A stretch of DNA of 64,000 nt from Bartonella grahamii subsp. shimonis. GTDB lineage: Bacteria; Pseudomonadota; Alphaproteobacteria; Rhizobiales; Rhizobiaceae. The notes under the pieces are model-generated. The model was not told where the DNA came from. It did no database searches and was given only the letters and a program-made list of their open reading frames with translations. A program made the translations under genes and the position numbers. This document shows, piece by piece, positions 9,686-20,042 of the stretch (its first letter is position 1; each line of letters opens with the position of its first letter). Location of the stretch: the NCBI RefSeq assembly GCF_036327415.1, contig NZ_CP123961.1, positions 2,082,501 to 2,146,500 of the forward strand. The letters run 5' to 3'.

Positions 9686-10051
9686 ATGAATCCCCTTGTT
9701 TTTATCCTCTTATTGGTTTCATGTACAGATGATTTTAAGAGTTGCTATTCGAACAATACAATGGTTAAAATTTATCCAACAGCAAAAGCATGTGAACAAG
9801 CCATGATACCATCCACAAAAAAGTTTGCATTTTATGGACAACAAATTTTTGCCCAATGTATAAACGTACATGCCAATTTACATCAACAAGAAGTAAAATT
9901 GATCTGGTCTGTAACAAACCGTGGAAATTTCCTGCTTAAAAGCAAAAACATAAATAACAAGATGTCTACAGTCCACAAAGAAGATACTTTACCAACATTG
10001 CTTCCTCTTTTGCATTCTTCTTCCACAAATCTCTTGCACAAAAAACTTTAA
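9686..10051 (+). CDS. Small predicted lipoprotein or secreted protein, unknown function
   Basis: 121 residues from the ATG at 9686 (a TTG one codon upstream is also open). The N-terminus is a short hydrophobic signal sequence ending in LLLVSC, which fits a lipobox. Four further Cys occur in the first 60 residues (FKSCYS, AKACEQA, FAQCINV), suggesting an oxidised envelope protein. No family recognised. It is 35 bases upstream of another small membrane protein gene on the same strand, so the two may be cotranscribed. Confidence 0.6.
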   Translation: MNPLVFILLLVSCTDDFKSCYSNNTMVKIYPTAKACEQAMIPSTKKFAFYGQQIFAQCINVHANLHQQEVKLIWSVTNRGNFLLKSKNINNKMSTVHKEDTLPTLLPLLHSSSTNLLHKKL

Positions 10052-10086
10052 AAGCATAAACCCATCAGATCTCAAAAAAATAATCA

Positions 10087-10545
10087 ATGAAAGACATGAT
10101 GGATAATAAGCGAATGCAACCTTTAAAAGACCATCACACAGAGCAAAATTCTCTGCCTCAAGATCTCCCTTTAGATCCTGCTGTAGAAAGAGTAAGAAAA
10201 AAACTTATGGGGTTAATGATTATTTCCGTTTTAATAACGCTTTTCCTTATCCTAACCGTACTGTTTTTAATTGTTTATAAAGTAATAGCAACCGGATCAG
10301 CGCCAAAACAAACAGAACCATCTTCCTCTCCCAGCAAAAACCCACACGTTATCCATCATACGCTCTCTCTACCGGAAAAAACACAGATTTTGTCGCAAAG
10401 CCTCTCAGAACACAATATTGTACTGAAAGTTTTAACCGCTGATGGACAAACAAAATTTATGATTTACAATTATCATACCGGTGCACTAATTGCCGTTCTT
10501 TCTGTTGAAACAACAAAAGAAATATCGAAGATAATGCCTCATTAA
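10087..10545 (+). CDS. Single-pass membrane protein, unknown function
   Basis: 152 residues. A hydrophilic N-terminus (1-40) is followed by a strong membrane helix (about 44-70, LMGLMIISVLITLFLILTVL), then a Ser/Pro linker and a C-terminal domain of about 60 residues. The C-terminus (KVLTADGQTKFMIYNYHTGA) looks like a short beta-rich soluble domain, presumably periplasmic. I do not recognise the family. ATGs at codons 4 and 5 are alternative starts; none has a convincing ribosome site. Confidence 0.65.
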   Translation: MKDMMDNKRMQPLKDHHTEQNSLPQDLPLDPAVERVRKKLMGLMIISVLITLFLILTVLFLIVYKVIATGSAPKQTEPSSSPSKNPHVIHHTLSLPEKTQILSQSLSEHNIVLKVLTADGQTKFMIYNYHTGALIAVLSVETTKEISKIMPH

Positions 10546-10665
10546 GCAAACGAACATCACCACAAGCGCTTAAACAACATCCCTGAAGATTTAAACATTT
10601 TCCTCTGCTTCAAGATGCGACCACTTAGGCGACGGAGCGTTTTTCTCTGTATCCCCCTCACTTAA
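10546..10665 (-). repeat. Duplicated 3' end of the DUF4167 gene
   Basis: About 115 bases here match the 3' end and trailer of the DUF4167 gene at about 10783-10900. The shared part includes the AACATCACCACAAGCGCTTA trailer and the codons for the final residues. It has scattered substitutions and no start, so it is a decayed partial duplication about 237 bases downstream of the intact gene end. Confidence 0.8.
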
Positions 10666-10825
10666 ATACTGGCAACGAAAAAACTCCTGCCGCCATCCTT
10701 CGTTAAATTCCGGATACTGCCCGTGAAGATTCAAAGAAAACGCAAAAAGCTTCTTGAGTATATATAATTGACCATCATGATACCAACAACATCACCACAA
10801 GCGCTTAAACAACATCCCTGAAGAT

Positions 10826-11581
10826 TTAAACATTTTCCTCTGCTTCAAGATTGACCACCCGGCGACGGCGCGTTTTTCTCTGTACCTCCTCACCTAATCC
10901 AGGCAACGAAGAAACCTCTTTTGTTGCGGTTGACGCATCTCCATTGCTAGAGCTTTCTGCTGTTGTAAGTGAAAGCTCAAGAGATGATTCATCTTGAGTC
11001 CGTACAGTACGCCGACGGGGAGAGCGACGTGTTTTTTTGACGGATTCAACATTTTTCTCAGAGCGACAGTGCTCTTGATCCGTTTTTTCATCCGATAGAG
11101 CTTCTAAAGCATTTTCACGCGCATCCCCATTTTGCGTTTTAGCATATTGGCCATTGCCATTTTTTTGCGACGGCATCTGTAATACATCTGTATCCCCCTC
11201 GACAGCATCCTTTTTTTCACCCTCAAAATTTATTTCACCGCATTCTTGCTCATTATTTTCATCACGATTTTCATCACCACGATTTTCATCACGTCGAACC
11301 GATTGAGACATTTGCCCAGCTGCTGCTAAAATAATACGCAAATAGTGCTCGGCATGTTGTAAATAATTTTCCGACATAACACGATCACCCGCACCTTGTG
11401 CATCCCGCGCAAGGCTTATGTATTTATCGGCAATTTGCTGAGCATTCCCGCGAACTTTAACATCCGGACCGCTACTTTCATAATTGCGAGACAATGGATT
11501 AGGACCGCGACGATTATTATTGTTATTACCATTATTGTTATTATTGCGACCGCGTACCCGTCTATTTTGTTGTGGCCTCAT
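10826..11581 (-). CDS. DUF4167 domain protein
   Basis: 251 residues. The N-terminus has the Asn/Arg-rich low-complexity stretch typical of the family (RRVRGRNNNNNGNNNNNRRG). The conserved DUF4167 core follows at about 45-90 (RGNAQQIADKYISLARDAQG, then GDRVMSENYLQHAEHYLRII). The rest is acidic and repetitive, and ends in a basic patch (KTRRRRVV). The family is widespread in Alphaproteobacteria and its function is not established; the Arg/Asn-rich start suggests nucleic-acid binding (inference). A partial copy of its 3' end lies just downstream. Confidence 0.88.
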   Translation of the reverse strand: MRPQQNRRVRGRNNNNNGNNNNNRRGPNPLSRNYESSGPDVKVRGNAQQIADKYISLARDAQGAGDRVMSENYLQHAEHYLRIILAAAGQMSQSVRRDENRGDENRDENNEQECGEINFEGEKKDAVEGDTDVLQMPSQKNGNGQYAKTQNGDARENALEALSDEKTDQEHCRSEKNVESVKKTRRSPRRRTVRTQDESSLELSLTTAESSSNGDASTATKEVSSLPGLGEEVQRKTRRRRVVNLEAEENV

Positions 11582-13281
11582 TTTTATCCCTTTTTGGAGT
11601 GTTTGTCTTATGTATGTTTTAATCGACTCTTCCTCACTGCATTACCTTTTGATAATGCTGGTCATTTTTAACATACGGTTATCAAGCTATCCGCGTTTAT
11701 TTCACTCAAACGAACCCTACTGACATTGATAAAAGCATATATTTTCTTGATAATCATAAAACAGCAGGGAAACCGTCAATCAGAAATTCCCTCTTTCTCT
11801 GTCAAACAGCAGAAACCTAATGATGTTCACATAAAATGCCAAGTGTTTTTTTTTAAATAAACCATATTTCACTAAAAAAATAACTATCTTGTGGAAAACA
11901 AAAAGGAGAACACATATACAACATACCTGACAAAGAAAAAATTCCCACCAGAGAATATTAGAAACTTCCCTTTTTTGCTCTAAAACCACCGCTCCTAAAA
12001 ACGCCGGTATTCCCTGCCCTCTCGTGCCTTTAACTCACAAGCACTTCCATCCCAACGAGTCATTGCGAGTCATTGCGCGAACCTCTTTATTTATGATATA
12101 TAGCCTCTCTTCATCGCTAAAGCAACCCCTTGTGAGCGATAATCCACGACCGCTTCACAAAACCTCTTGATTTTTATAGATAGATTAATAGGAAGTATTA
12201 TTCAAGCCCTATAATCACCAAGAGATCAATCTTCTTTCCAAAATAAGCAACGATACTATCAATTTCTATTTTAACCCATGGAATTTTCAAGTTAATCACA
12301 GTTTTTATTTATAACAAACTGAGCTTAAAAACAAAATATTTAAATACAAAAATATCAAATTATGAAAAAAACGACCAATATTTTACGCTTCCCTAAAAAT
12401 TAGCTTCTTCTCAAAAAAAATGCCCTCCTCAAAATCTATTAATAAAAATGATATAAGACATTTCCTCTCTTATCTTTTCTGATAAAGTCTTTTCTGATAA
12501 AGAAAACTGGAATTATAAAACAAGCACATTTGTAAACCCAGCACAGCGCTTTACACATGAAGCAGCCTTGAATGTTTAAAAAGGAATGTTTCTTTTTTAC
12601 TCATTTTTGTCTTGTCTATTGACTTACGCTCTCAAAGAACGAAGGTTCTCAAGTTAAACTGGTCTGTCAACAATGAAAATTCTTGTAAAATTCATACACT
12701 GTATTGATTTATAATGATAATTCATATTTTTTGTGTTGAGTAAGAAAACTTAACACCGTAGGATTTTTCATTCTCAATCTGTTTGCTGTTGAACCAATCT
12801 CTTTTTTTCTTGCATGTTACACGTGGCAAAACCTGCATGGCGTAAAAACAATAAAAAACTAAAAGGGCCTCTTATAAACCGTCTCTAAAGCTCAAGGGCT
12901 GTCGAGAGGTACTATTGGGAGTTAGAAAAGTATGGAATGGTACCGGCTTACTCTTTTTTAAAGCGTAAAGATGAACGTACTCTATAAATTTTATACACTT
13001 CATGGGTGCTTTACCATTATACCATTCACCAGAACCATTACGAAATGGATTTCCTACGCCTGTTATTTCCCTTAAAAAAGCTCAACAAATCCTCCTGAAA
13101 CTTCACCACGCCCCCTTAAACATTTCAAGGAGGTATCCATATCTTATGCCGCCACACCTTAAAAAAGGTGATACAACAAGATAAATAAATCAAATTTTTA
13201 TAGGTATCGAGGCAGATAGTAATTTAAGAGGTTTTTATCTTTTCATCAACTTCCGCAGTCTTTTAACTTTCCGTATAAAAC
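11582..13281. other. 1.7-kb spacer with decayed repeat copy
   Basis: No supported gene. Bases about 12690-13070 are homologous, at clearly reduced identity, to about 13985-14345; shared blocks include TAAATTTTATACA-TTCAT and ACCGGCTT-CTTTT. A degenerate R1-like motif (CTCAAAGAACGAAGGTTCTC) lies at 12631. The remainder is AT-rich with stops in all frames. Confidence 0.45.
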
Positions 13282-13725
13282 TTAAAAGTAATTGCGTACT
13301 TTGCCTTTTTTATTTTCTTTTTCATTGAGAAAACAATCGCGTAAGAGAAAATAATTTCCATCCCCAGGTCGTACCATCGTTAAACATTGTTTTTTTGCAG
13401 TATCAGAAAGCTTATCCCACATTTCACGAATAGCAAAATAGGCCTCACTTTCCAAATTAAGGCAATGCTGATAAACTTCTCTTTTCATATCAGGCATAAC
13501 AGAAGCAGAAATTTCCTTGCAATATACGCGCAAATCAAAAACAGGAATAACCAATTCAACGGGTGCTTGTTGTGTTATTTTTTTATGAGAAGAAAAATAA
13601 CTAACCACCTTTACAACAACAAAACACAAAACCACTATACAAAAAAGTATTATGCAAACAAAAGCAATCTTGCGATATAATCTTTTGAAATAAGCCTTTT
13701 GCCTTGCACGGATTCTTTTTTCCAT
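13282..13725 (-). CDS. Single-pass membrane protein, unknown function
   Basis: 147 residues from the ATG at 13725 (MEKRIRARQKAYFKRLYRK). This start is preferred because an AAAGGGT ribosome site lies 9 bases upstream; an ATG at 13746 would add 7 residues. A basic N-terminus precedes one strong membrane helix (about 20-45). The C-terminal domain (about 60-147) contains four Cys (VYCKEI, QHCLNL, KQCLTM, RDCFLN), which suggests a disulphide-bonded periplasmic domain. No family recognised, and no partner gene is adjacent. Confidence 0.65.
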   Translation of the reverse strand: MEKRIRARQKAYFKRLYRKIAFVCIILFCIVVLCFVVVKVVSYFSSHKKITQQAPVELVIPVFDLRVYCKEISASVMPDMKREVYQHCLNLESEAYFAIREMWDKLSDTAKKQCLTMVRPGDGNYFLLRDCFLNEKENKKGKVRNYF

Positions 13726-13984
13726 AAAGATTGTACCCTTTAACATCCAAAGAAAAGCTTTTTACAGCCAAAAATGATAGAAGTATCCGTATACACAATA
13801 CAGGTTATAACGGCAAACGATCAAGACTCTTATGTCAAAAGACTCTCTTTTTTATCGTATAATTTTTATCGTATAAAATTCTTGTGAAACACTTTTCTCA
13901 TGCCCTTTATGAAAAATAGGGATTATGATTTTCTCTCATTACTTTAAAAATCTATAAACAATTCGTCTTCTTTAAGACACATCA

Positions 13985-14345
13985 CATTGATTTATAAAGA
14001 ATATTTATTGTTTTGCATGTTGAATGAAAGGCCCAAACACCATAGGATTCTCTCATCCTAAATTTATTTTCTGTTAAAACGATCAAACCTTGTCGCTTGC
14101 AAGTTACAAGCGGAGCTAGCATATGGATTAAAAACTATACAAAAAAGGCATGCCTCTTATGAAGCATCTCACAAACCAAGGCTGTCGTAACATTTAGGAA
14201 CTGAAAAATGAATAACAGTACCGGCTTGCACTTTTATGAAGCATAAAGATGGGGGATACCTTATAAATTTTATACATTTCATAAGGGCTTTACCCCTATA
14301 CCATTGACGAGTGTCCTTGTGAAAGTGGCTTGGGAGTAGGATATC
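13985..14345. repeat. Second copy of decayed 350-bp repeat
   Basis: Colinear with about 12690-13070, with blocks of near identity separated by diverged sequence. No ORF is preserved in either copy, so both look like remnants of a duplicated gene or element. Confidence 0.6.
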
Positions 14346-14825
14346 TCTTTAAAACAAGTCCGTAAATATGCAATACGTAAATATGCAATAAATGTATATT
14401 CGGGGACAAATAATATTTGGGGCATTCTGTTATACATGAGAGGCATGATCCCCAAAAGATGCGCAATACACAAAGGCATAAAGCATTATCTTCATTATTT
14501 AAATAATATTGCTATAGGTATTTTTGAAAATTATAAAGCAAAAAGATGATGTCAAAACGAGTAATTATATGCCTTTATATTTTTTCTCAATAAGGCATCT
14601 CCCTATTTCAGAAATCACTCAAATACAGCCCCCATCTGGCATGCATAACGTCTAGCTTACAAAAGCTGGAGTAGCTCAGAGAGTTTTACCCTTCTAAATC
14701 CGTAGGATTCTCATTCTTCTTTCTTTCAAACATGCTGAAGCGTTGAGATTTGATGTTGATTGACAAGCAACAGAAAAAGCTCTGTACTCTCTTAAGAAAA
14801 CAATGCCTTAAAATTACACACATAA

Positions 14826-16040
14826 TAGATTGGAAAGATGTCCTAGCTTTTTATAAAACACGCTGTAAAATAACGAGTGTAACATATTGGCTTTGCTTAT
14901 CCAAAAAATGTTCATACCAATCTCTTACACCCAATTCCCTTACACCCAATTCACTTGTGTCCAATTCCCTTGTGTTCTATGCATAAAGATCAAATTGAAG
15001 GGAATATATGGACAACCCTGAGTTTGAAAATATGAATGAAAAACGTGACAGAGTTTTGCATTCCTTTGTCATGCAAAAGTATTAAACATTCTGAAACAAG
15101 CACTCTTGCTGTCTCGTAATGATTTTTTTATAGATTGGAAAGATGTCCTAGCTTTTTATAAAACACGCTGTAAAACAACGAGTGTAACATATTGGCTTTG
15201 CTTATCCAAAAAATGTTCATACCAATCTCTTGCATTCAATTCTCTTACACCCAATTCCCTTGTGTTCTATGCATAAAGATCAAATTGAAGGGAATATATG
15301 GACAACCCTGAATTTGAAAATATGAATGGAAAGCGTGACAGAGTTTTGCATTCCTTTGTCATGCAAAAGTATTAAACATTCTGAAACAAGCACTCTTGCT
15401 GTCTCGTAATGATTTTTTTATAGATTGGAAAGATGTCCTAGCTTTTTATAAAACACGCTGTAAAATAACGAGTGTAACATATTGGCTTTGCTTATCCAAA
15501 AAATGTTCATACCAATCTCTTGCATTCAATTCCCTTACACCCAATTCCCTTACACCCAATTCCCTTGTGTCCAATTCCCTTGTGTTCTATGCATAAAGAT
15601 CAAATTGAAGGGAATATATGGACAACCCTGAATTTGAAAATATGAATGGAAAGCGTGACAGAGTTTTGCATTCCTTTGTCATGCAAAAGTATTAAACATT
15701 CTGAAACAAGCACTCTTGCTGTCTCGTAATGATTTTTTTATAGATTGGAAAGATGTCCTAGCTTTTTATAAAACACGCTGTAAAATAACGAGTGTAACAT
15801 ATTGGCTTTGCTTATCCAAAAAATGTTCATACCAATCTCTTGCATTCAATTCCCTTACACCCAATTCCCTTACACCCAATTCACTTGTGTTCTATGCATA
15901 AAGATCAAATTGAAGGGAATATATAGACAACCCTGAATTTGAAAATATGAATGAAAAGCGTGACAGAGTTTTGCATTCCTTTGTCATGCAAAAGTATTAA
16001 ACATTCTGAAACAAGCACTCTTGCTGTCTCGTAATGATTT
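14826..16040 (+). repeat. Four-copy tandem repeat of about 300 bp with conserved small ORFs
   Basis: Units start with TAGATTGGAAAGATGTCC at 14826, 15131, 15421 and 15741. Unit length varies (305, 290, 320) because an internal 12-base block (CCAATTCCCTTA and variants) differs in copy number. Each unit has two possible reading frames: one of about 60 residues (DWKDVLAFYKTRCKITSVTY), and a 25-codon ORF (MDNPEFENMNEKRDRV) at 15008-15085, 15298-15375 and 15618-15695. The second is preceded by GAAGGGAATAT. In the fourth unit its ATG is changed to ATA. No known family. Confidence 0.85.
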
Positions 16041-17957
16041 CTTTTTCTGCTACCGGTCAAATTCCTTTATTTAGAGAAATTGCCTATCATAAGTTAGGCA
16101 ACAAATAGAGCTATATGCAACAAACAGAGACTGATGTATATTCGTATACCCGCATGGGATTCGTTCCAGTTTGCATGATTGGCTTGCAGAATCCATTTGC
16201 CTTTCCCCTTTGGCTTTCCCCCTCACGGGATCTCTATCACGATAGAACAAAAAGCGACATTTCTTGAGGCTTTATGGACAAAAACCCCACCGCCCGAAGA
16301 GTTCATCACATACAAAAAAATCTTATGTGCATTTACATGAGACTTTACAAAAAGATACCCCACATATTACCACACACAAACACTTCATGTATAAAATCTT
16401 ACATACCTTCTATCACCGCACTCTCAAAAGGCAGTCACCACGACAACAAGATAAGAGATCAGTGATGTAAAACTCCAAACAAAGAAAAGAATGGACTTTC
16501 TAATCAAGATCAACAAACACTGTTAAAGACACATTTGTAAAGACATCCAGGATTATCAATATTTGTATTTTTGATCATGCGAGCATGTATGATAATGGAT
16601 CTTCAAGTGCGCCACCATTTTACGCTTCACCCCATATCCTTCCACCGTCAAACAGTTACAAAGATTCTTTAGCTATCCCCCATTATAACCAACGCAAAGG
16701 AAACTAAAACAGATACCTGCATTTTTATTTTAGATCTTCCCGATTGGGATAAAACGCACAAGAATTTAGAGATTTCACTGCAAAACGAAATCACAAAATA
16801 CAATGATGAGAATAATAAAAAATATCCCAAACCACTTCAATAACAAATATATAGCGCCCCTGCTATTAGAAAGTAAAAAAAGCCGCACCTTTAAATGGCG
16901 CGGCTTATGAATAGAGATATAATTAAATAAAATACAAAAGAAATCAATAATAAATACTTATACACAAAACGTATAATATTGCAAGCTTTTTAATTATATT
17001 TATAAAACTTATCCAAAAAGAGTATAAACAACGACGCCTTCGTATTGATGAAATTCGTTTGCAACAACATACTTTCTAAAATCAAAATGTATCAAATAAA
17101 TCAAAATACTTTGTAGATTTATTTCAATATAATCCATAACAATACATACAGTTTAAGTACATAATTATAATAAAACCCGTTCTTTTACGCTTGTAAAAGC
17201 TTGTTTTTCTTGACTTGCGTCCACCACTTCAAAAGACGAAGATTCATCACCCAATCTGATCTATCAACAGCTTGGATTGTATCGGGGGGCATCTGGCTTT
17301 CCCGCATGTGATTTACTTAAACTTAAAGCTCAACAAAAAAGCCCTGCCTTAAATATTTGGCACACCCTTAAAAACACTTCTTGTGTCACTGAAGCTCTTA
17401 CAAAGAGGCTTTCCTTATATCATCACACCTCAAAGGACGGTATTTTACAGCATAAGACAAATAAGACAACGCTTACACAATCTTGTTTGATAAGAAAACA
17501 AGTGAAACTTTAGCCTTCAAACCTGCACCAACAGTATAGCATTGCTCTTCTTTATAAGAAAAGACACAACAATACGCTTTATAAGAAAAGACACAACAAT
17601 ACGCATTTTTTTCTTATTGGTATTTTTCTGCTTTTGCCTTTTCGGCAATTAAAACTTTTTATGGGATTTTTAACAAATCAAAATTGCGATAAGCTGCTTT
17701 TTTCTCTTTTACAAGCTTCTTTTGCCATGCGTTTCTGTTTGGGCATAGCTCCTTCCTCTATAAGCTTTAAAACTTGCTCTTAGATTTCAATATGCACCCT
17801 AATCTCCCCAACAACTCATGATCAACTTTCCTGCAACAACGCTTCTCTTTTGATAAACTTTTTACCTTTTTTAACCTCTCAAACGCATAGCAATTCACGC
17901 TCCACCGAAAATATAAATAAGTTTTATCTGATCTATAGCTTAAACCCATGCATATTG
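16041..17957. other. 1.9-kb spacer without recognised gene
   Basis: Short open frames occur (for example 16264-16470 and 17277-17513) but have no ribosome site or recognisable protein. One R1 motif (CTCAAAGGACGGTATTTTAC) lies at 17429. A 27-base direct duplication begins at about 17552. A minus-strand terminator-like hairpin is listed separately. Confidence 0.4.
16874..16906 (-). terminator. Rho-independent terminator, minus strand
   Basis: On the minus strand, AAGCCGCGCC and GGTGCGGCTT form a 10-base stem (one G-U or A-C position) around a TTTAAA-type loop, followed directly by a run of T. No minus-strand protein gene ends here, so it may close a small untranslated RNA made from about 16910-17270. 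Confidence 0.6.
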
Positions 17958-18473
17958 TTATGATAAGTCTTTTATATGTTTTCTCTTTTTTAAAAAAGAA
18001 GAAATCCCTCTAGACTGCTCAACACTGATGTTTTGACTAACACTACTGTGTATTTCTAGCGGCTTTTGTTCTGTAAGTTTTGAAACAAAAGAACTGTAGT
18101 CTATTGCTGACATCCCATTTGTTGGAGAAAAAAATATGTCTCCAGCGGATGATGATTCTAGTTTAATTTCTGGTGCGCTCACAAAACGGTTTGCTGTCGT
18201 TATTCCACCACTCACGACACTATTAATACTGTCTTGATTCTCTTCTTTCCTATTTTTTTTCTGTTCGACTTTGGTAGGATTTTTGGTAGGATTTAGAGTA
18301 TTTAATTTTTTTTCTAAAGCATCCATGCGCTTTGAAATTTTTGTAATATCTTCATATATTTTTTTCAACAATGCGTTTAAAGGAGCATGTCCCGTTCTTC
18401 CGCTAGCGTAAAGCACCACACGAATACATTCAGGATCATCAATATCAGCAATAGAAAATGGAAAAAGTGCCAT
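17958..18473 (-). CDS. Coiled-coil protein of unknown function at the end of the phage-like cluster
   Basis: 171 residues. An excellent ribosome site (AGGGGGAT, 5 bases upstream) supports the start. A short N-terminal domain (1-45, MALFPFSIADIDDPECIRVV) is followed by a coiled-coil (about 38-62, ITKISKRMDALEKKLNTL) and a polar low-complexity C-terminus. I do not recognise the family. It shares the strand of the phage structural genes but is separated from them by 1.5 kb including a minisatellite, so membership of that cluster is only possible. Confidence 0.65.
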   Translation of the reverse strand: MALFPFSIADIDDPECIRVVLYASGRTGHAPLNALLKKIYEDITKISKRMDALEKKLNTLNPTKNPTKVEQKKNRKEENQDSINSVVSGGITTANRFVSAPEIKLESSSAGDIFFSPTNGMSAIDYSSFVSKLTEQKPLEIHSSVSQNISVEQSRGISSFLKKRKHIKDLS

Positions 18474-18548
18474 TATATCCCCCTTTTTGATAAACTAAAC
18501 GCATATTAAGCATTTGAATATCTTTTCCGTTGTACGGCTCCTGCATTC

Positions 18549-18775
18549 CTCAGAAAACCTCAGAAAACCTCAGAAAACCTCAGAAAACCTCAGAAAACCT
18601 CAGAAAACCTCAGAAAACCTCAGAAAACCTCAGAAAACCTCAGAAAACCTCAGAAAACCTCAGAAAACCTCAGAAAACCTCAGAAAACCCAGAAAACCTA
18701 GAAACCTCAGAAAACCTCAGAAAACCTCAGAAAACCTCAGAAAACCTCAGAAAACCTCAGAAAACCTCAGAAAGG
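18549..18775. repeat. 10-bp minisatellite CAGAAAACCT (about 22 copies)
   Basis: Near-perfect head-to-tail copies, with one irregular stretch at about 18688-18708 where units lose one or two bases. A 10-base unit cannot keep a constant reading frame with a fixed motif, and the two overlapping plus-strand ORFs across it are artefacts. It lies 60 bases upstream of the start of the minus-strand gene ending at 17958, so copy number could affect its promoter spacing. Confidence 0.95.
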
Positions 18776-20042
18776 CTTTTGAAAAAAATTTCCTCATCGA
18801 AAATTTTTACAAGGTATTTTTTTAGATTATATTCTGTTTTCCACATAAAACGATGATTTTAACCCCTGAAACCAAAGAAAAATGCATGATCACCTTGCAT
18901 GCTGTGTTGGTTTTCCCCAAAATGACAAAGCCACCCCCACCGATCTTTAAACAATACCAATCGATAAACAACAGTCTGTAAACAATCTTGTTTCTTATCT
19001 AGTGGATTTGACTTAGCTTCCCCCTTCAAATGCCCCCTTGCAATGCATCCCTGTCTAGAGTTTTTCTACAAAAAACGCCGCTTTAAAAATACTCACAGAC
19101 GAAAAACATCTCATGCATAAAGTTTTAACCGTACCTCAAACAATAGTATTTTTCGACACAACGAGGTAAACTATTGTCTTACAGATTTTCTCATATTACT
19201 TTCATCCTGTTTCAAAAAGTTGCCTGACAAGTACAAAATGCCATCTAAGCGAGTTCAACTCACCATGCATTAAACGATCGCCAATCTGCTCTAGCCCCCA
19301 GAGTCCCCATTTTGAAAGAACGAACGCTTTTTGCATACACTCTCTACCCAAAAGAGGGAGAGCACCATTTTACCTTTCCTCGCTTTAAATACACATACCC
19401 ATTAACCTCTTCCCGCCACCTCAAAGGATGAAAATTGCAGCCCCACATTGGTTTGTAAACAATCCAACGACTCTGAAGGTATTCCATTTGCTAATCATTT
19501 ATATGATTCATTGACATGAAAACTCTACGGGCAAATCCTCCTCTGAACATTTGCTAATGTATTAAATACTTAATGGATTAAGCTGATATCACCACCTTCA
19601 ATAATAGTGTTTTAATGACGGTATTTTACGGCGTAGTAGGATAAAATTATCCATGTTTTTTTGTCATCACACACCAGCGCTTTAAATCCAGCGCTTAAAA
19701 AACGTATCACGATACCACAAGAGGGAGTATTTTAGATAACATATTGTTTCATAAGCAAAAAAATCTATAAATAAAGAAGGATTTTTTGTTCGCTTTTATC
19801 TCTACCTTTAATAATCACTATCTTGATCCTCTAAAAAACAATAGACAAACTTACCTTTACACATCCAACAAAGGCAGCACAAAAAATAAAATAATAAAGA
19901 GAGTTCATTTTTTTAGGAACGCCTCAAAATTTTCTGCACAATATATTCTATAAGGCTTTATATTCGATAAGACTTTTTTTCATAATAAAGATTTTGCAAC
20001 CATTTTGCTTTCTCTCTTTTATCTCTCTTAAAGCTTTCATTC
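18776..20042. other. 1.27-kb spacer without recognised gene
   Basis: AT-rich with stops in all frames. Two R1-like motifs lie at about 19419-19440 and 19617-19648; the second ends in the palindrome GGATAAAATTATCC. A small inverted repeat (ACAATAGT with ACTATTGT) lies at about 19139-19177. Confidence 0.4.

Noticed and set aside
18514..18856. Two overlapping repeat proteins (SENLRKPQKT)
   Set aside because: A 10-base unit read in two frames at once; the pattern is the repeat and not a gene.
19139..19177. Inverted repeat as terminator
   Set aside because: ACAATAGT/ACTATTGT has a long loop, low GC and no T-run.
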